A stretch of DNA of 45,963 nucleotides from Gammaproteobacteria bacterium (lineage in GTDB: Bacteria > Pseudomonadota > Gammaproteobacteria > Steroidobacterales > Steroidobacteraceae), in assembly GCA_003134045.1 (NCBI GenBank), contig PLAH01000042.1:9823-55785 (forward strand). The letters are read 5' to 3'. Under the pieces are notes generated by a model. That model did not search any database. It saw nothing but the letters and a program-made list of their open reading frames with translations, and was not told the origin of the DNA. The translations under genes and the position numbers were made by a program. Shown here piece after piece: positions 1 to 10,630 of this stretch (position 1 is its first letter; every line of letters begins with the position of its first letter).

Positions 1-160
1 GTTCGAGACCTGGTACAAGATGTCGAGCATGCTGCAGAGCGGCCTGAACGTACGCCCCGTCATCACCCATCGCCTGGGCGTGCACGACTACATCGAAGGT
101 TTCGAAATCATGAACTCGGGCAAGTCCGGCAAGATCATTCTCGACTGGGCCGCACTGTAG
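1..160 (+). CDS. tdh: L-threonine 3-dehydrogenase, C-terminal end (partial)
   Basis: Only the last 52 residues are in the window; the reading frame begins at base 2 and stops with TAG at 158-160. The tail reads [14 protein letters not shown], then [11 protein letters not shown] and [11 protein letters not shown], which matches the C-terminus of the zinc-dependent L-threonine dehydrogenase (MDR family) closely. The enzyme oxidises L-threonine to 2-amino-3-ketobutyrate with NAD+ in the cytoplasm. The catalytic zinc and NAD-binding parts lie upstream of the window, so they cannot be checked. A GC-rich inverted repeat (GCGGCCG at 161-167, CGGCCGC at 183-189) follows the stop at once and could stall transcription, but it has no T-run. 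Confidence 0.9.
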   Translation, partial: FETWYKMSSMLQSGLNVRPVITHRLGVHDYIEGFEIMNSGKSGKIILDWAAL

Positions 161-325
161 GCGGCCGCCGGGACCGAGGCACCGGCCGCGGCGCAAATTC
201 CCAACGGCGGCCAGGTCCTGTATTGGGGACTGAGATCCCGACCGTAAGGTCAGGCTGGTCGACATCGGCAACCCGCGCCAGGCGCAAGCAGCACGGTGCC
301 CGCGAGCATGAACCCAAATCGGCAG

Positions 326-562
326 TCAGCGTCCGCGCTTGCCGTCGGGCGCCGCTCCGGCACCCAGCGCATCCATATCGGCCTGCATGCGACGTTTGTG
401 TTCGTCCGCCCAACTCACCGGCTCCTGGCTTCTTGGCGCAGCCTTCGGCGGCAGCCCCGTCCCGGCCACGGTTTTCGGCGGAGCAGGCGGTCTGGCCGCG
501 GGTGATTTCAATTTGAGCGTCTTTCTGGGGACAGTAAGATCGCCCGGCTTGTCTTTTTCCAT
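326..562 (-). CDS. Small basic proline-rich hypothetical protein
   Basis: A 78-residue ORF whose ATG at 562 follows a good ribosome-binding site (GAGAGGAG, then TA, then ATG). This internal start is much better supported than the upstream in-frame Met at 664. The N-terminus is charged (MEKDKPGDLTV), followed by RKTLKLK and a proline/alanine/lysine-rich stretch, and it ends with a charged helix (WADEHKRRMQADMDAL) and a basic tail. It has no signal peptide or membrane segment and is probably disordered. The RKTLKLK string recalls basic N-termini of small RNA-binding proteins, but this is too weak for a functional call. It is convergent with tdh. The function is unknown; the strong RBS and non-random composition favour a real gene. 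Confidence 0.55.
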   Translation of the reverse strand: MEKDKPGDLTVPRKTLKLKSPAARPPAPPKTVAGTGLPPKAAPRSQEPVSWADEHKRRMQADMDALGAGAAPDGKRGR

Positions 563-805
563 TACTCCTCTCGCCCAAATAATTTCGCGATGTCGCGGTT
601 GCATCGATGCTCTTCCCGGACCTGCAAGCGTATCGCAAACGCCGAGACGTGCGTCAGTCGACACTTCCGGCGGCCCATTTCCGGGCGCAGGTCGCGGACG
701 ACTTCAGGTTCGAATTCTACACTCGGCCCAGAACTACGATTGAGTCACAGACCCACGGATGGCCACCGCTAAAAGCGGTGAGCTTGACTGTAAATCGGCA
801 ACGCT

Positions 806-3800
806 ATGGTACCAACGGGAAGACAAACACGCCGCGCAGAAATGGCGCTGCGATCGGGATCGCGCAAATCGATTCGGCGCCCCTCGCGCCCCTGGCTCTC
901 CGCCGTACTGGGCGGACTGATTGCCTGGGGTACCGCCGTCGCCGGGATCGGCGTCGTAGATCTGATCGTGCGCCAGATTCTGCTGGAGGATCTACGCACC
1001 AATTTAGGCCGCACGGCCGCCGGCACCGCGGCTTTGATGGACTGGTCCGAGCTCGCGCAGTTCGATCGGGCCGACCAGGACGGTTCGCCCGCGTATAACC
1101 GCGCGGCCAAGCCGCTGCAGGTCCTGCTGGCGAACAACTCAGACATCCGTTTTGCCTATGTGGGCGTCGTCGACGGAAATGTCATGCATTTCGTTCTCGA
1201 CGGCACACCCCTCGACGAGCGCGATCCGTCGACGGGGAAATTGCTGCATTCGCCGCCGATGGAAGCCGATACACCGACGAAGGGCGAGGCCGAAATCTCA
1301 CGTACTCACCGGTTGACGGTGGAGCGAGAGCCCACCAGCACGGAATGGGGCATCGGCATACGCGCCCATGCGCCGATATTCGCGCCCGACGGCCACATGG
1401 CCGCCTACGTGGGAATCACCATGCGGGCGGACCGCTACGGCCAATTGGTGCGCCGCGTCGACCACTCGGCGGCACTCGGGATTTGCATCGCCGCCCTGCT
1501 TGCGCTGCTGCATGCCTTGTCGATCTGGCGCGTCCAACGCAGCCGGCAGAAGGCCATCTCCGCCGAGACGCTCACTCAAGAACATTTGTGTCGCGCGCAC
1601 GAACTGGCCAACCTGGGCACCTGGCACGCCGACCTTACGTCGCGCACGGGCGCGATGTCGGACGGACTGCTGGACCTGCTCGGCAACCCCGCGCAGGCGG
1701 CGACGCCGATCGAAGCCTACCTGGCCGCCACGTACCCCGAAGATCGGGCGTTGGTCGAGGAATTGATCGGCGCCGTTTGCCGCACCACCAGTTCCCAGAG
1801 TTTCGACCACCGGTTCTTGATCAATGGTGCGATCAAGTATGTTCGCGGCGCCGCGATGGCCTGCCGCAGCGACAACGGCGCGGTGACGGAGGTGCAAGGC
1901 ATCGTGTTCGACCTCACCGACGTGAAGTCGGTGGCGATCGAAACGACTTTGGCGAAGGAAGCGGCCGAATCGGCCAACCGCGCCAAGAGCGCATTCCTGG
2001 CGAACATGAGCCACGAAATTCGGACCCCGCTCAACGGCGTGATCGGAATGACGGGGCTGCTGCTCGACACGCCCCTGCGGAGCGACCAGCGGGAATACGC
2101 CGAGATCGCACGGTCGAGCGGCGAGTCGCTGCTGTCGGTGTTGAACGATATCCTGGATTTCTCGAAGATCGAGGCGGGACACCTGAATCTCGAGTCCATC
2201 GAATTCGATCTGCCGGCCCTGTTCGATCAGTCGGCGGAGTCGGTCGCACTGCGCGCGGCGGAGAAGGGGTTGGAGATCCTGATCGACATCGACCCCTCAT
2301 TGCCCCGTCATGTCCGCGGCGATCCGAATCGGTTGCGCCAGGTGGTCTTGAACCTCATGAGCAACGCCGTCAAGTTCACCGACAAGGGAGAAATCCGACT
2401 GGTTGCCAGGGCCGAGGCAAAGGGGGACGTGGCGAGCGTGCGCGTCGAAGTCATCGATACCGGGATGGGGGTGACGCCCGACCAGCAGGTCAAACTCTTC
2501 GCTCCCTTCGTCCAGGTCGATGCATCCACCACGCGCCGCTTCGGTGGTACCGGCCTCGGTTTGTCGATTTGCAAACGCCTGGTCGAGCTGATGGGCGGCC
2601 GCATCGGCATCGACAGTACGCCTTTTTTCGGCTCCTGTTTTTGGTTCGAGATCCACATGGCGATCGCCGATTCGCCGCCCGTACCGAACGAAGCCGTCGA
2701 TCTGGCGCTTTGCGAGGTGCTGCTGGTCGAGGATCATGCGGTCAATCAGCGCATCGTCACGCGCCAACTCGCGTCGGTCGGATGCCGGGTGACGACTGCC
2801 GCGACGGCGGGCGACGGCGAGAGCGCATGGAATGCCCTGGTGGCGCAAGGCCGTACCCCGGACGTGGTGTTGCTCGATCATGACCTGCCCGATCGTTCCG
2901 GACCGTGGCTGGCCGAGCGGCTTCGCAACTCCCCGAGCGGCGCCACGGTGTCGATCATATTGATGACCTCGCTGGGCAGCGGCACGCTGAACGGCAGCCA
3001 GGCCGGGTTCATCGATCGCACCTTGACCAAACCCGTGAAACAAGCCGCGCTCATCCAGGGCATTCAAGACGCGGTCGGATCGGCGCGCGCGGCGACCACC
3101 CGCCTGTCGGCGATCACCGAGGTACTCCACGGTCGGCGCATCCTGGTGGCGGAAGACAACGCCGTCAATCAAATGCTCGCCCGACGGCTTCTCGAGAAGC
3201 TCGGCGCGGTGGTCACCATCGCCGAGACCGGCGCCGCCGCGATCGAGGAACTCGCGACTCGTTCGTTCGACATCGTTTTGATGGACTGCCAGATGCCGAT
3301 TCTCGACGGCTACGAGGCGACTCAGCGGATTCGCGCGGGCGCCGCGGGGGCTGGCGTTCGCGACATTCCAATCATCGCGCTGACCGCCCATGCGCTGAGC
3401 GGCGATCGGCAACGCTGCCTCGACGCCGGCATGAACGACTATCTGACCAAACCGATCGATCCGGCGGCGCTACGCAGCAAACTGGAGAGCCTGCTGGCTC
3501 CGGCGCTCGCGCAGGAGCCGCCCGCACGCGCGAATGCGAATCCGCACCCTTCGGCGATTTTCGACGTCGCCGCCTTGCGCAACCGTGTCGGTGCCGACGA
3601 TGACTTTCTGCAAGAACTCATCGGCGTGTTCACCGCCACGATGGAGGAGCGAATCCTCACGCTGCTGATCGCGGTCGATCGCGACGATGCGGCGGCCATT
3701 GCCACCGAGGCCCACGCCATCAAGGGGGCCGCGGCCAACGTCGACGCTCACTCGCTGGCCGCCGCCGCCGCGGCGCTCGAAAAGTCCGCCCGCAAAGGCC

Positions 3801-3949
3801 TCATCGTCGCCGTGGAGATCGAGACCTTGCGCACTGCATGGCAAGAGACGCAGTGGCACCCAGCCGTGCACCCGTTCGCCGCGGCAGGCGTCACCACCGC
3901 GGTGGGCGCCGCCTCCGGCACCGCTGCGCCCGTCGCAGCGTCCGTCTGA
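806..3949 (+). CDS. Membrane hybrid sensor histidine kinase (PAS-HisKA-HATPase-REC-REC-HPt)
   Basis: A 1047-residue multistep phosphorelay kinase. Membrane segments lie near residues 32-52 and 220-241 and enclose a periplasmic sensor of about 165 residues. A PAS-like region follows (about 265-370). Then come HisKA with phospho-acceptor H403 in [10 protein letters not shown], a HATPase with its N-box (N520), G1 DTGMG (551-555) and G2 GGTGLGL (580-586), two receiver domains (D691 in LLDHDLPD; D827 in [10 protein letters not shown]), and an HPt domain with H970 in [10 protein letters not shown]. Both receivers keep the signature Thr and Lys. All residues needed for an ArcB/BarA-type relay are present. 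No separate response regulator is adjacent, so the output partner is elsewhere. The ATG at 806 lacks a clear RBS; the in-frame ATG at 842 is an equally possible start. The ligand is unknown. Confidence 0.93.
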   Translation: MVPTGRQTRRAEMALRSGSRKSIRRPSRPWLSAVLGGLIAWGTAVAGIGVVDLIVRQILLEDLRTNLGRTAAGTAALMDWSELAQFDRADQDGSPAYNRAAKPLQVLLANNSDIRFAYVGVVDGNVMHFVLDGTPLDERDPSTGKLLHSPPMEADTPTKGEAEISRTHRLTVEREPTSTEWGIGIRAHAPIFAPDGHMAAYVGITMRADRYGQLVRRVDHSAALGICIAALLALLHALSIWRVQRSRQKAISAETLTQEHLCRAHELANLGTWHADLTSRTGAMSDGLLDLLGNPAQAATPIEAYLAATYPEDRALVEELIGAVCRTTSSQSFDHRFLINGAIKYVRGAAMACRSDNGAVTEVQGIVFDLTDVKSVAIETTLAKEAAESANRAKSAFLANMSHEIRTPLNGVIGMTGLLLDTPLRSDQREYAEIARSSGESLLSVLNDILDFSKIEAGHLNLESIEFDLPALFDQSAESVALRAAEKGLEILIDIDPSLPRHVRGDPNRLRQVVLNLMSNAVKFTDKGEIRLVARAEAKGDVASVRVEVIDTGMGVTPDQQVKLFAPFVQVDASTTRRFGGTGLGLSICKRLVELMGGRIGIDSTPFFGSCFWFEIHMAIADSPPVPNEAVDLALCEVLLVEDHAVNQRIVTRQLASVGCRVTTAATAGDGESAWNALVAQGRTPDVVLLDHDLPDRSGPWLAERLRNSPSGATVSIILMTSLGSGTLNGSQAGFIDRTLTKPVKQAALIQGIQDAVGSARAATTRLSAITEVLHGRRILVAEDNAVNQMLARRLLEKLGAVVTIAETGAAAIEELATRSFDIVLMDCQMPILDGYEATQRIRAGAAGAGVRDIPIIALTAHALSGDRQRCLDAGMNDYLTKPIDPAALRSKLESLLAPALAQEPPARANANPHPSAIFDVAALRNRVGADDDFLQELIGVFTATMEERILTLLIAVDRDDAAAIATEAHAIKGAAANVDAHSLAAAAAALEKSARKGLIVAVEIETLRTAWQETQWHPAVHPFAAAGVTTAVGAASGTAAPVAASV

Positions 3950-4145
3950 CCGGCCGCAGCGTCAGTCTCACCGTTCGGGAATCCACGCGCCGCGGCTGCG
4001 AGTACGATCCGGCACGGGCGCAGCGTCGCGGCCCGCCAGCCACGCCGATTCACCGGGGTGCGGCGGCGCTCCCGCATCCTTTGCACGCTTTCCCATCCAA
4101 GCCGTCCTGTGCGACGATCCCACACAGCAAGGAGTACCCGCATAC

Positions 4146-4874
4146 ATGAGCGAGCTGACATTCACGGTGTCCAGCGAGGCCGAGGCCCGAGAACTGCGGG
4201 CGGCGTGGCGCGAAATCGAGTCGGGCAAGCGCCTGCGCCTGTATCCGGCCGCCGAAGGACTCAATGAAATCATGGAGCGCGCGCGCAGCGGCCTGAAGAA
4301 GATCAGCGAGGCCATCGAGAGCAACCCCGGTACCGGCCAAACGGCAAAGTTGGCGAGATTCATGGCAGGCCTGTCCAACGGACATGAGTATCAGTTCGAC
4401 CTGACCGAGCTCAGAACCTTGGACGCCGACCTCGCGGGCGCCTGCATCGACTATCTGAACTACGACCGCTTGGGGAAGGCCGACGTTCACCAGCACCTTG
4501 CCGGCGGCGCAAAACAGCTCGACGACTGGGTTCGCACTCACGGGCCGCTGCCGCCGCTGCATTTGTCGCAAAAAGACCTCCATGCCAGCCGCTTGTCGAG
4601 CATGGCGCAACGTCTGGCGCGGGAAGCCGACGATTTGTTGCGCGAGGCATTGAACCAGCTGCTGATTCGCTACGAGGCACGAACCTTCGGTTGCCTTTTG
4701 GTCGCCGACATCCACACCGAAGATCAGCGCTCCTTGATGCACGCGTTCCTATTGTCGGAACCGCGGGCCAGGCCGCTGTGCGGTGCCACGGAAGGTTCCT
4801 GGGCGACACGGCCTTTCGATTTCGACCGCTTGACCTGCAATGCCTGCAAAGACGCGTTTTTCGCCGTCACCTGA
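4146..4874 (+). CDS. DUF7673-like protein with C-terminal cysteine motif
   Basis: A 242-residue soluble protein. AAGGAG sits upstream of the ATG, about 11 bases away. Residues about 38-130 (RFMAGLSNGHEYQFDLTELR, then the VHQHLAGGAKQL region) resemble the DUF7673 family, recalled from sequence pattern rather than searched. These are small proteins with a conserved 'F-D-L-T-E-L-R-x-L-D' core and no known activity. The C-terminal third is separate: PLCGATEGSWA followed by TCNACKDAF gives Cys212, Cys231 and Cys234, which could bind a metal with one more ligand. The gene lies alone after the hybrid kinase, separated by about 195 bases, and is convergent with the DUF1330 gene. The fusion of a DUF7673-like core to a CxxC tail is unusual; the role is unknown. 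Confidence 0.75.
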   Translation: MSELTFTVSSEAEARELRAAWREIESGKRLRLYPAAEGLNEIMERARSGLKKISEAIESNPGTGQTAKLARFMAGLSNGHEYQFDLTELRTLDADLAGACIDYLNYDRLGKADVHQHLAGGAKQLDDWVRTHGPLPPLHLSQKDLHASRLSSMAQRLAREADDLLREALNQLLIRYEARTFGCLLVADIHTEDQRSLMHAFLLSEPRARPLCGATEGSWATRPFDFDRLTCNACKDAFFAVT

Positions 4875-4952
4875 CGAACGCCCTTGACCGCTTCACATCG
4901 ATTCGAGGTGATTCTTGCTCTCAGGGCCGCCCTGCTCCGAGAAAATCCCCGC

Positions 4953-5243
4953 TCAGACTCCCGGCACGATCCGCAGATCCCGCACCGCACCGCCATCCAG
5001 CGCCGCGAGCGCGGCCCGATAGGCCGGGCTCGCATGGGTCGCGACGGCCTGTTCGACCGAATCGAACTCGATGATCACCAGGCGTTCCCTCACACCGGCC
5101 TCATAGGCCTGCGCCGCCGGCGCGCGCGCCAGAAACCGTCCGCCGCCGGCCTCGATGGCCGGACCCGCGAGCTTCGCATACGCGGCCAGCTTGTCCGCGT
5201 CGATGACCTCTCGATAACAGCTGACCCAGTAAGCCTTCGACAT
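4953..5243 (-). CDS. DUF1330 family protein
   Basis: A 96-residue protein beginning MSKAYWVSCYREV, with KLAAYAKLAGPAIEAGGGRFLAR and ERLVIIEFDSVEQAVA...SPAYRAAL. This is the typical pattern of DUF1330, a small dimeric ferredoxin-like alpha/beta barrel family of unknown activity. The start at 5243 is chosen because CTGAGGAG lies a few bases upstream; the longer upstream in-frame ATG has no such site and would run into sppA. The gene begins 10 bases after the sppA stop, so the two are probably co-transcribed. No catalytic role can be assigned from the sequence. Confidence 0.85.
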   Translation of the reverse strand: MSKAYWVSCYREVIDADKLAAYAKLAGPAIEAGGGRFLARAPAAQAYEAGVRERLVIIEFDSVEQAVATHASPAYRAALAALDGGAVRDLRIVPGV

Positions 5244-5253
5244 GAAATGCTCC

Positions 5254-7131
5254 TCAGTGGCCGGCCAGCGTACTGCGCAAGCCGCGCGGTTCGCTGCACC
5301 AGCAATATGCGTACAACCCGCGGGGATCGTTGAGCCGGGCAATGCTGCGTGCCTGCTCGAGCACCGGATCGAGCGCTCGCTCCCATTCGCTGCGCGGCGC
5401 GAGGAGTCCGACCATCTGCCCGAACTGCAGTGCTTCGGATCGCAATTGCATCAGCAGTTCCTCGCGCAGGCTCATGTCGGACTCGATGTAATCGATGTCG
5501 TAGTCGCTGCCCAATTCGGCCAATTTGGCCGCGGCATCGCTCGCATCCTTCAAACCGCCCAGGTGATCCACCAAACCGATGCGCTGCGCATCGACTCCCG
5601 CCCATACGCGGCCTTGCGCAATCTTGTCCACGTCCTCGACGCTCTTCTTGCGTCCCTCGCCCACCCGCTGCAGGAATTCGGCGTAGGCGTGATCGACGGA
5701 GCTCTGCAGAATCTGGCGCGTCGCCGGCGTGAGCGCGCGATCCAAGCGCATGTCGCCGGCGAGCGGGGTCGTACCGATGCCGTCGACCTTCACGCCGAGT
5801 TTCTCCAATGTGTGCTGGAAAGTGGGGATCACCGAGAACACCCCGATGGACCCCGTCAACGTGGTCGGACTCGCGAAGATCTGATTGGCCGCGGCCGAGA
5901 TGTAATAGCCACCCGACGCGGCGTAGGTGCTCATCGAGACCACGACCGGCTTGCCCGCTTTGCGCAACGACTGCACCTCGCGCAGAATCTGCTCCGATGC
6001 GAACATGCTGCCGCCCGGACTGTCCACCCGCAGCACCACGGCCTTGACCGTGTTGTCGTAGCGCGCCTGGCGCAGCAGATCCGCGGTGCTCTCGCCGCCG
6101 ATCGTTCCCGGCGGCTGGTGCCCGTCGAGAATCTCTCCCGAGGCGACGACGATGCCCACGCGCGAATCGGGCTTGGGCTTCAGCACGTGCTTGGAGCGCA
6201 CGGTCGTGAGGTATTGATTCATCGCGATGGAATTGAAGGAATGGGTGTCCTGGTCCTCGCCGACCAAGCCCTTCAATTCATCCCCCAGCTGGCGGCGGCT
6301 CTTGAGCGCCGTCACCAGGCCGCGCTGCAGCGCCAACTTCGCGGCATCGCCGTTGACCGCGGCCAACGCCGCGGGTTGTTCGGCGATATATTCGTTGAGC
6401 GCGCCGGCGGGCAGCGAGCGCGCCCGGGTCACGTCTTGGTTGTAGGCATTCCACAGCGCATCCAGCCACACCGAACTTTCCTCGCGTTCGCTCGGCGCCA
6501 TGTCGCTGCGGGAAAACTGGTCCGTGTAGCTCTTGAACGTGCCGGCCCGGAAGACATTCACGTCCACGCCCAGCTTGTCGATCGCATCCTTGAGGAACAT
6601 CCGGTAATAGCTGAAGCCGTCGACGTAGACCAGACCGAGCGGGTCGAGGTAGACCTCGCCGGCCTGGGAGGCCAGGTAGTACTGCGTCTGATCCATCGAG
6701 TCGGCCGCCGCCACGACGCGCTTGCCGCCCGCGCGAAAATCGCGCAACGCCGCGCCGATCTCCTGCAGTTTGGAGAGCCCCGACGGCGAGAGATTGCCGA
6801 CATCGAGCACGATCAACTTGATGCGCGAATCGCTTTTCGCGGCCTGAATCGCGTCGGTGACATCCTTCAAGAGAGTTTCGGGGGCGGGACCCCCCGAGGC
6901 CTGGCCGAAGGCGCGGCGCACCGGATCGCTGGCCAACTGCTCGACCAATTCCCCCTCGGGCGCGATCACCAGCGCGGCAGAGTGCGGCACCACCGGGATG
7001 GAGGTGTGTAAAGCGGCCAGCACGAACCCGAAAATGACCAGCAACAAAATCAGATGCAGAACCCTGCGGATACCCTCCAGGATTCGCCAGACGAGACCAA
7101 AAAACCCCGACAGGGCCGACCCGACACTCAT
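5254..7131 (-). CDS. sppA: Signal peptide peptidase SppA, 67K type
   Basis: A 625-residue membrane-anchored serine protease with the double-domain length of the E. coli 67K form (618). It degrades signal peptides left after secretion, acting from the periplasmic face of the inner membrane. One N-terminal transmembrane anchor spans about residues 24-44. The catalytic Lys-Ser dyad appears intact: Lys200 in FRAGTFKSYTDQFSRSDM and Ser406 in TYAASGGYYISAAANQIFA. The DSPGGSMFASEQI and GSIGVF strings are conserved family motifs. The start has a strong site (GGGAGG, 6 bases before ATG). It lies 40 bases downstream of rplS, so it may be the tail of the rpsP operon, a less usual neighbour for that operon. 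Confidence 0.96.
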   Translation of the reverse strand: MSVGSALSGFFGLVWRILEGIRRVLHLILLLVIFGFVLAALHTSIPVVPHSAALVIAPEGELVEQLASDPVRRAFGQASGGPAPETLLKDVTDAIQAAKSDSRIKLIVLDVGNLSPSGLSKLQEIGAALRDFRAGGKRVVAAADSMDQTQYYLASQAGEVYLDPLGLVYVDGFSYYRMFLKDAIDKLGVDVNVFRAGTFKSYTDQFSRSDMAPSEREESSVWLDALWNAYNQDVTRARSLPAGALNEYIAEQPAALAAVNGDAAKLALQRGLVTALKSRRQLGDELKGLVGEDQDTHSFNSIAMNQYLTTVRSKHVLKPKPDSRVGIVVASGEILDGHQPPGTIGGESTADLLRQARYDNTVKAVVLRVDSPGGSMFASEQILREVQSLRKAGKPVVVSMSTYAASGGYYISAAANQIFASPTTLTGSIGVFSVIPTFQHTLEKLGVKVDGIGTTPLAGDMRLDRALTPATRQILQSSVDHAYAEFLQRVGEGRKKSVEDVDKIAQGRVWAGVDAQRIGLVDHLGGLKDASDAAAKLAELGSDYDIDYIESDMSLREELLMQLRSEALQFGQMVGLLAPRSEWERALDPVLEQARSIARLNDPRGLYAYCWCSEPRGLRSTLAGH

Positions 7132-7171
7132 TCAATGCCTCCCGGTCGGCCCGCGATTTGACGCGGAACGG

Positions 7172-7516
<345 letters not shown>

Positions 7517-7526
7517 TGTGTTGCCC

Positions 7527-8297
7527 TCATCTGTGACTATCGTCGACTCGACCCATGCGCTGCGCACGTTCGATCTTGAATTCTTCCAAAAGCTCCCGCT
7601 CATCCGCGCTCATGCCGCGCCGCTCCAGCAGCTCGGGCCGGCGCAGCCAGGTACGTCCCAGCGCCTGCCGCAGGCGCCAGCGCTGGATGGCCGCATGATC
7701 CCCGGACATCAGCACCGCGGGCACCGTTTGCCCATCGAGCTCCGGCGGCCGAGTATAGTGCGGCCAATCGACCAAGCCATCGCTAAATGACTCCTGCACC
7801 GCCGACTCAGGACTTCCCAGCACGCCGGGGAGCAGCCGTGCGATCGCATCGATGACCACCAAGGCGGGCAGTTCTCCGCCCGTCAGCACGTAGTCTCCGA
7901 TCGACCACACCTCATCCATCTCGGTCTCGATGAAGCGCTCGTCGACACCCTCGTAGCGTCCCGCTACCAATATCAATCCCGGCCACTCGCGCGCTTCGCG
8001 GGCCATGCCCTGGTCGAAGCGGCGCCCATCGGCTCCCAGATACACCCGCCGGCTCGCGGCAGGCAGGCTGCCGATCGCATCGCGCAGCGCACTGCGCAGC
8101 GGCTCGACTTTCAGCACCATGCCGGGGCCTCCCCCGTACGGCCGATCATCCACCGTTCGATGCACGTCCGTCGCATGCTCGCGCGGGTCGAAACACTGCA
8201 CCGTGAGCAAGCCCCGCTCGATCGCCCGACCCAGCACGCCGTGCAGCAACGCCTCGCGCAGCATCACCGGAAACAACGAGACGACGGCGATACGCAT
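7527..8297 (-). CDS. trmD: tRNA (guanine-37-N1)-methyltransferase
   Basis: A 256-residue SPOUT-class methyltransferase that makes m1G37 in tRNAs with G36, preventing +1 frameshifting. It acts as a cytoplasmic homodimer with S-adenosylmethionine. Visible motifs are [14 protein letters not shown] (46-61), [11 protein letters not shown] (113-123) and [13 protein letters not shown] (132-144), which form the trefoil knot and cofactor pocket. Length matches the family (E. coli 255). It sits between rimM (12 bases upstream) and rplS, the canonical order, and is translated from ATG at 8297. Confidence 0.97.
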   Translation of the reverse strand: MRIAVVSLFPVMLREALLHGVLGRAIERGLLTVQCFDPREHATDVHRTVDDRPYGGGPGMVLKVEPLRSALRDAIGSLPAASRRVYLGADGRRFDQGMAREAREWPGLILVAGRYEGVDERFIETEMDEVWSIGDYVLTGGELPALVVIDAIARLLPGVLGSPESAVQESFSDGLVDWPHYTRPPELDGQTVPAVLMSGDHAAIQRWRLRQALGRTWLRRPELLERRGMSADERELLEEFKIERAQRMGRVDDSHR

Positions 8298-8309
8298 CTT
8301 CGCCTGCGC

Positions 8310-8828
8310 CTAGCCCGCCGCGTCGTCCCAATCCACGACCACCTGCCGCGCCTGCAGATCGACGCGCCGCAAATGCCGCGGAATGGCCGGCACCCAATAT
8401 TCCTGCTCGCCGCGCACCACCATCAATACCTGTGCCGGCGTCTCGACGAAATGCTTGACGCTGCCGAGGCGCACCCCGGCCAGATTCACCACATCGCAGC
8501 CGATCAAATCGGCTCGATAAAAATCCTTGTCGTCGCGTTGCGGCAGTTCGCTGCGCGGCACGGAAACTTTCGCACCGCGCAAGGCTTGGGCCTGATCGCG
8601 GTCGTTGACCCCCGACAATTTCGCCGTCAGCTGGCCGCCGCTGCGGCCGCTCGCCTCGATCCGATAAAGGGTCCAAGCCCCCCCCATCCCCAGCTGCAGG
8701 CTGCGATGCTGCAAGAGTCGATCGGGCGGATCCGTAAACGAGCGGAGCTTGACCCAGCCACGAACGCCGAACGGCGCCCCCACGACTCCGAGTTCGATGA
8801 GCGAAGAAGAATCGCCGCTCATCGACAC
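8310..8828 (-). CDS. rimM: Ribosome maturation factor RimM
   Basis: A 172-residue 16S processing factor that assists 30S head assembly around S19. The N-terminal RimM domain starts with ELGVVGAPFGVRGWVKLRSFTDPPD. The C-terminal PRC-barrel contains DKDFYRADLIGCDVVN and EYWVPAIPRHLRRVDL (a variant of the usual LIP.....V). The GTG at 8828 is preferred over the ATG two codons later because AGAGG lies 8 bases before the GTG and 14 before the ATG. It is the second gene of the rpsP operon, 22 bases after rpsP. Confidence 0.95.
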   Translation of the reverse strand: MSMSGDSSSLIELGVVGAPFGVRGWVKLRSFTDPPDRLLQHRSLQLGMGGAWTLYRIEASGRSGGQLTAKLSGVNDRDQAQALRGAKVSVPRSELPQRDDKDFYRADLIGCDVVNLAGVRLGSVKHFVETPAQVLMVVRGEQEYWVPAIPRHLRRVDLQARQVVVDWDDAAG

Positions 8829-8850
8829 GGTGCAGGCCTCTTGCTGGCGC

Positions 8851-9102
8851 CTAAGCGGCCTGTTTGCGGAACGAAGTGAGCAGGAACTTTACGCGATCCG
8901 ACATGTGCGCGCCCTGGCTCACCCAATGTTCGATTCGCGCCACGTTCAAGCGCAGCTTGACCTCGGCGCCGCGCGCTACGGGGTTGAAGAGTCCGACGCT
9001 CTCCAGGCTGGTGCCGCCCTGGCGTTTGCGGCTGTCGGTCACCACAACGTGATAGAACGGGGTCTTCTTGCCACCGCGTCGAGTCAAACGGATCGTCACC
9101 AT
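8851..9102 (-). CDS. rpsP: 30S ribosomal protein S16
   Basis: An 83-residue S16, matching the family length. It begins [21 protein letters not shown], followed by [19 protein letters not shown] and [11 protein letters not shown]. The start at 9102 is chosen over the in-frame ATG at 9120 because it matches known S16 N-termini and has AAGGTG at an 8-base spacing. S16 binds early in 30S assembly. First gene of rpsP-rimM-trmD-rplS. About 160 bases separate it from ffh upstream, on the same strand; I saw no convincing promoter or terminator in that gap. Confidence 0.97.
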   Translation of the reverse strand: MVTIRLTRRGGKKTPFYHVVVTDSRKRQGGTSLESVGLFNPVARGAEVKLRLNVARIEHWVSQGAHMSDRVKFLLTSFRKQAA

Positions 9103-9262
9103 CGTTAATTCACCTTGCAATGCCTAGCCGCTAATTGTAATGAATATTGAGGCGCTAGAGCAACTTATCTGTGCGCCTCGTGCACCATCTCCCGCCCGGC
9201 CCCGTCCCTCTCGGGCCCCCTCTTGGCCGCCCGCGACCGCCCCGGCGCGACCGCATCAGCCT

Positions 9263-10630
9263 CTACGGGCCTCCAAACCCGGGAGGCAGGCGCCCGCCCA
9301 TCCCCCGCATCATGTTCTTCAACATGCCGCCCTTGGCGAGCTTTTTCATGGTTTTCTGCATGTGGTCGAACTGTTTCAGCAGTCGATTGACCTCCGGCAG
9401 CTGCACCCCAGAGCCTGCTGCAATGCGCCGTTTACGCGACCCATCGATCATCTCCGGACGACGGCGCTCGCGCGGCGTCATCGAATCGATGATGCCCATT
9501 TGGCGTTTGAGCGTCTTGGCGTCCACCGCGCCGGCCGCCGCGGCCGCGTTGGCCTGCATCTGCGCCGGCAATTTGTCCAGCAGCGCCGACATCCCGCCCA
9601 TTTTCTGCAGCTGGCTCAATTGATCGCGCAAATCCGCCAGATCGAACGATTTGCCCTTGCTGATCTTCTTCGCAAGCTTTTCGGCCTTTTCCTGGTCGAC
9701 CTGGCCTTGGACCTGCTCGACCAGCGACAACACATCGCCCATCCCCAAGATGCGGGAGGCAATGCGCTCCGGATGGAACAATTCGAGCGCTTCGGACTTC
9801 TCGCCCGTACCCACGAACAGGATGGGCTTACCCGTGACCTGGCGAACCGAGAGGGCCGCGCCGCCCCGCGCGTCGCCGTCCGCCTTGGTCAGAATGACGC
9901 CGGTCAAACTCAGCGCCTCATTGAACGCCTTGGCCGCATTTACGGCATCCTGGCCCGCCATGCTGTCGACCACGAACAGCCGTTCGTGCGGATTGATGGC
10001 CGCTTCGAGCGCTTTGACCTCGGCCATCATCTCATTATCGATGTGCAGCCGGCCGGCCGTGTCGAGCAACAGAACGTCGTAGGCCTGCAGGCTGGCCTCT
10101 GCAAGCGCGCGCTGTGCAATCGCCACTGGCGCCTCGCTGGTATGGGCCATCGCGAACCCCGCCCCGACCTGGGCTGCCAGCGTCTGCAGCTGCAGAATGG
10201 CCGCGGGCCGGTAGACGTCGGTGCTGACCATCAGGACTTTCTTGTTCTGCTTCTCGATCAGCCAGCGCGCAAGCTTGCCGGCGGTGGTGGTCTTGCCCGC
10301 GCCCTGCAAGCCCGCGAGCATCACCACCACCGGACGCTGCGCGCGCAGGTTGAGGCCAGTGCTGGGCTCGCCCATGAGCCGGACCAGTTCCTCGTGCACG
10401 ACCTTGATGAAGGCCTGCCCCGGGGTCAGGCTCTTGGTGACCTCGACACCGATCGCCCGGGCCTTCACGGCATCGGTGAAGCTCTTGACCACCGGCAGCG
10501 CGACGTCGGCATCGAGCAGCGCGAGGCGCACCTGCCGGACGGTATCGGCGATATTGTCGGCGCTCAGATGACCGCGGCCGGACAGCGCCTTCAGCGCGGA
10601 TGAAAAACCTGATGTGAGTCGGTCGAACAT
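9263..10630 (-). CDS. ffh: Signal recognition particle GTPase Ffh
   Basis: A 455-residue SRP54 homologue that, with 4.5S RNA, binds nascent signal sequences and docks with FtsY. The N-domain starts MFDRLTSGFSSALKAL. The G-domain shows the P-loop GLQGAGKTT (107-115), DTAGR and TKADGDARGGAAL. The C-terminal M-domain has the methionine-rich end (HMQKTMKKLAKGGMLKNMMRGMGG) and the RNA-binding MTPRERRRPEMIDGSRKRRIAAGSG. The frame is open far upstream, but the family start is at 10630 and the extension runs antisense to ypjD. Divergent from ypjD, as in E. coli. Confidence 0.98.
   Translation of the reverse strand: MFDRLTSGFSSALKALSGRGHLSADNIADTVRQVRLALLDADVALPVVKSFTDAVKARAIGVEVTKSLTPGQAFIKVVHEELVRLMGEPSTGLNLRAQRPVVVMLAGLQGAGKTTTAGKLARWLIEKQNKKVLMVSTDVYRPAAILQLQTLAAQVGAGFAMAHTSEAPVAIAQRALAEASLQAYDVLLLDTAGRLHIDNEMMAEVKALEAAINPHERLFVVDSMAGQDAVNAAKAFNEALSLTGVILTKADGDARGGAALSVRQVTGKPILFVGTGEKSEALELFHPERIASRILGMGDVLSLVEQVQGQVDQEKAEKLAKKISKGKSFDLADLRDQLSQLQKMGGMSALLDKLPAQMQANAAAAAGAVDAKTLKRQMGIIDSMTPRERRRPEMIDGSRKRRIAAGSGVQLPEVNRLLKQFDHMQKTMKKLAKGGMLKNMMRGMGGRLPPGFGGP

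Noticed and set aside
701-720. T-arm-like string (ggttcgaattc) before the hybrid kinase
   Set aside because: No acceptor stem, anticodon arm or D-arm can be built around it, and the T-stem does not pair.
5242-7011. Long plus-strand open frame (589 codons) opposite sppA
   Set aside because: It mirrors the sppA codons in a GC-rich gene, has a low-complexity His/Arg-rich translation and no RBS or family features.
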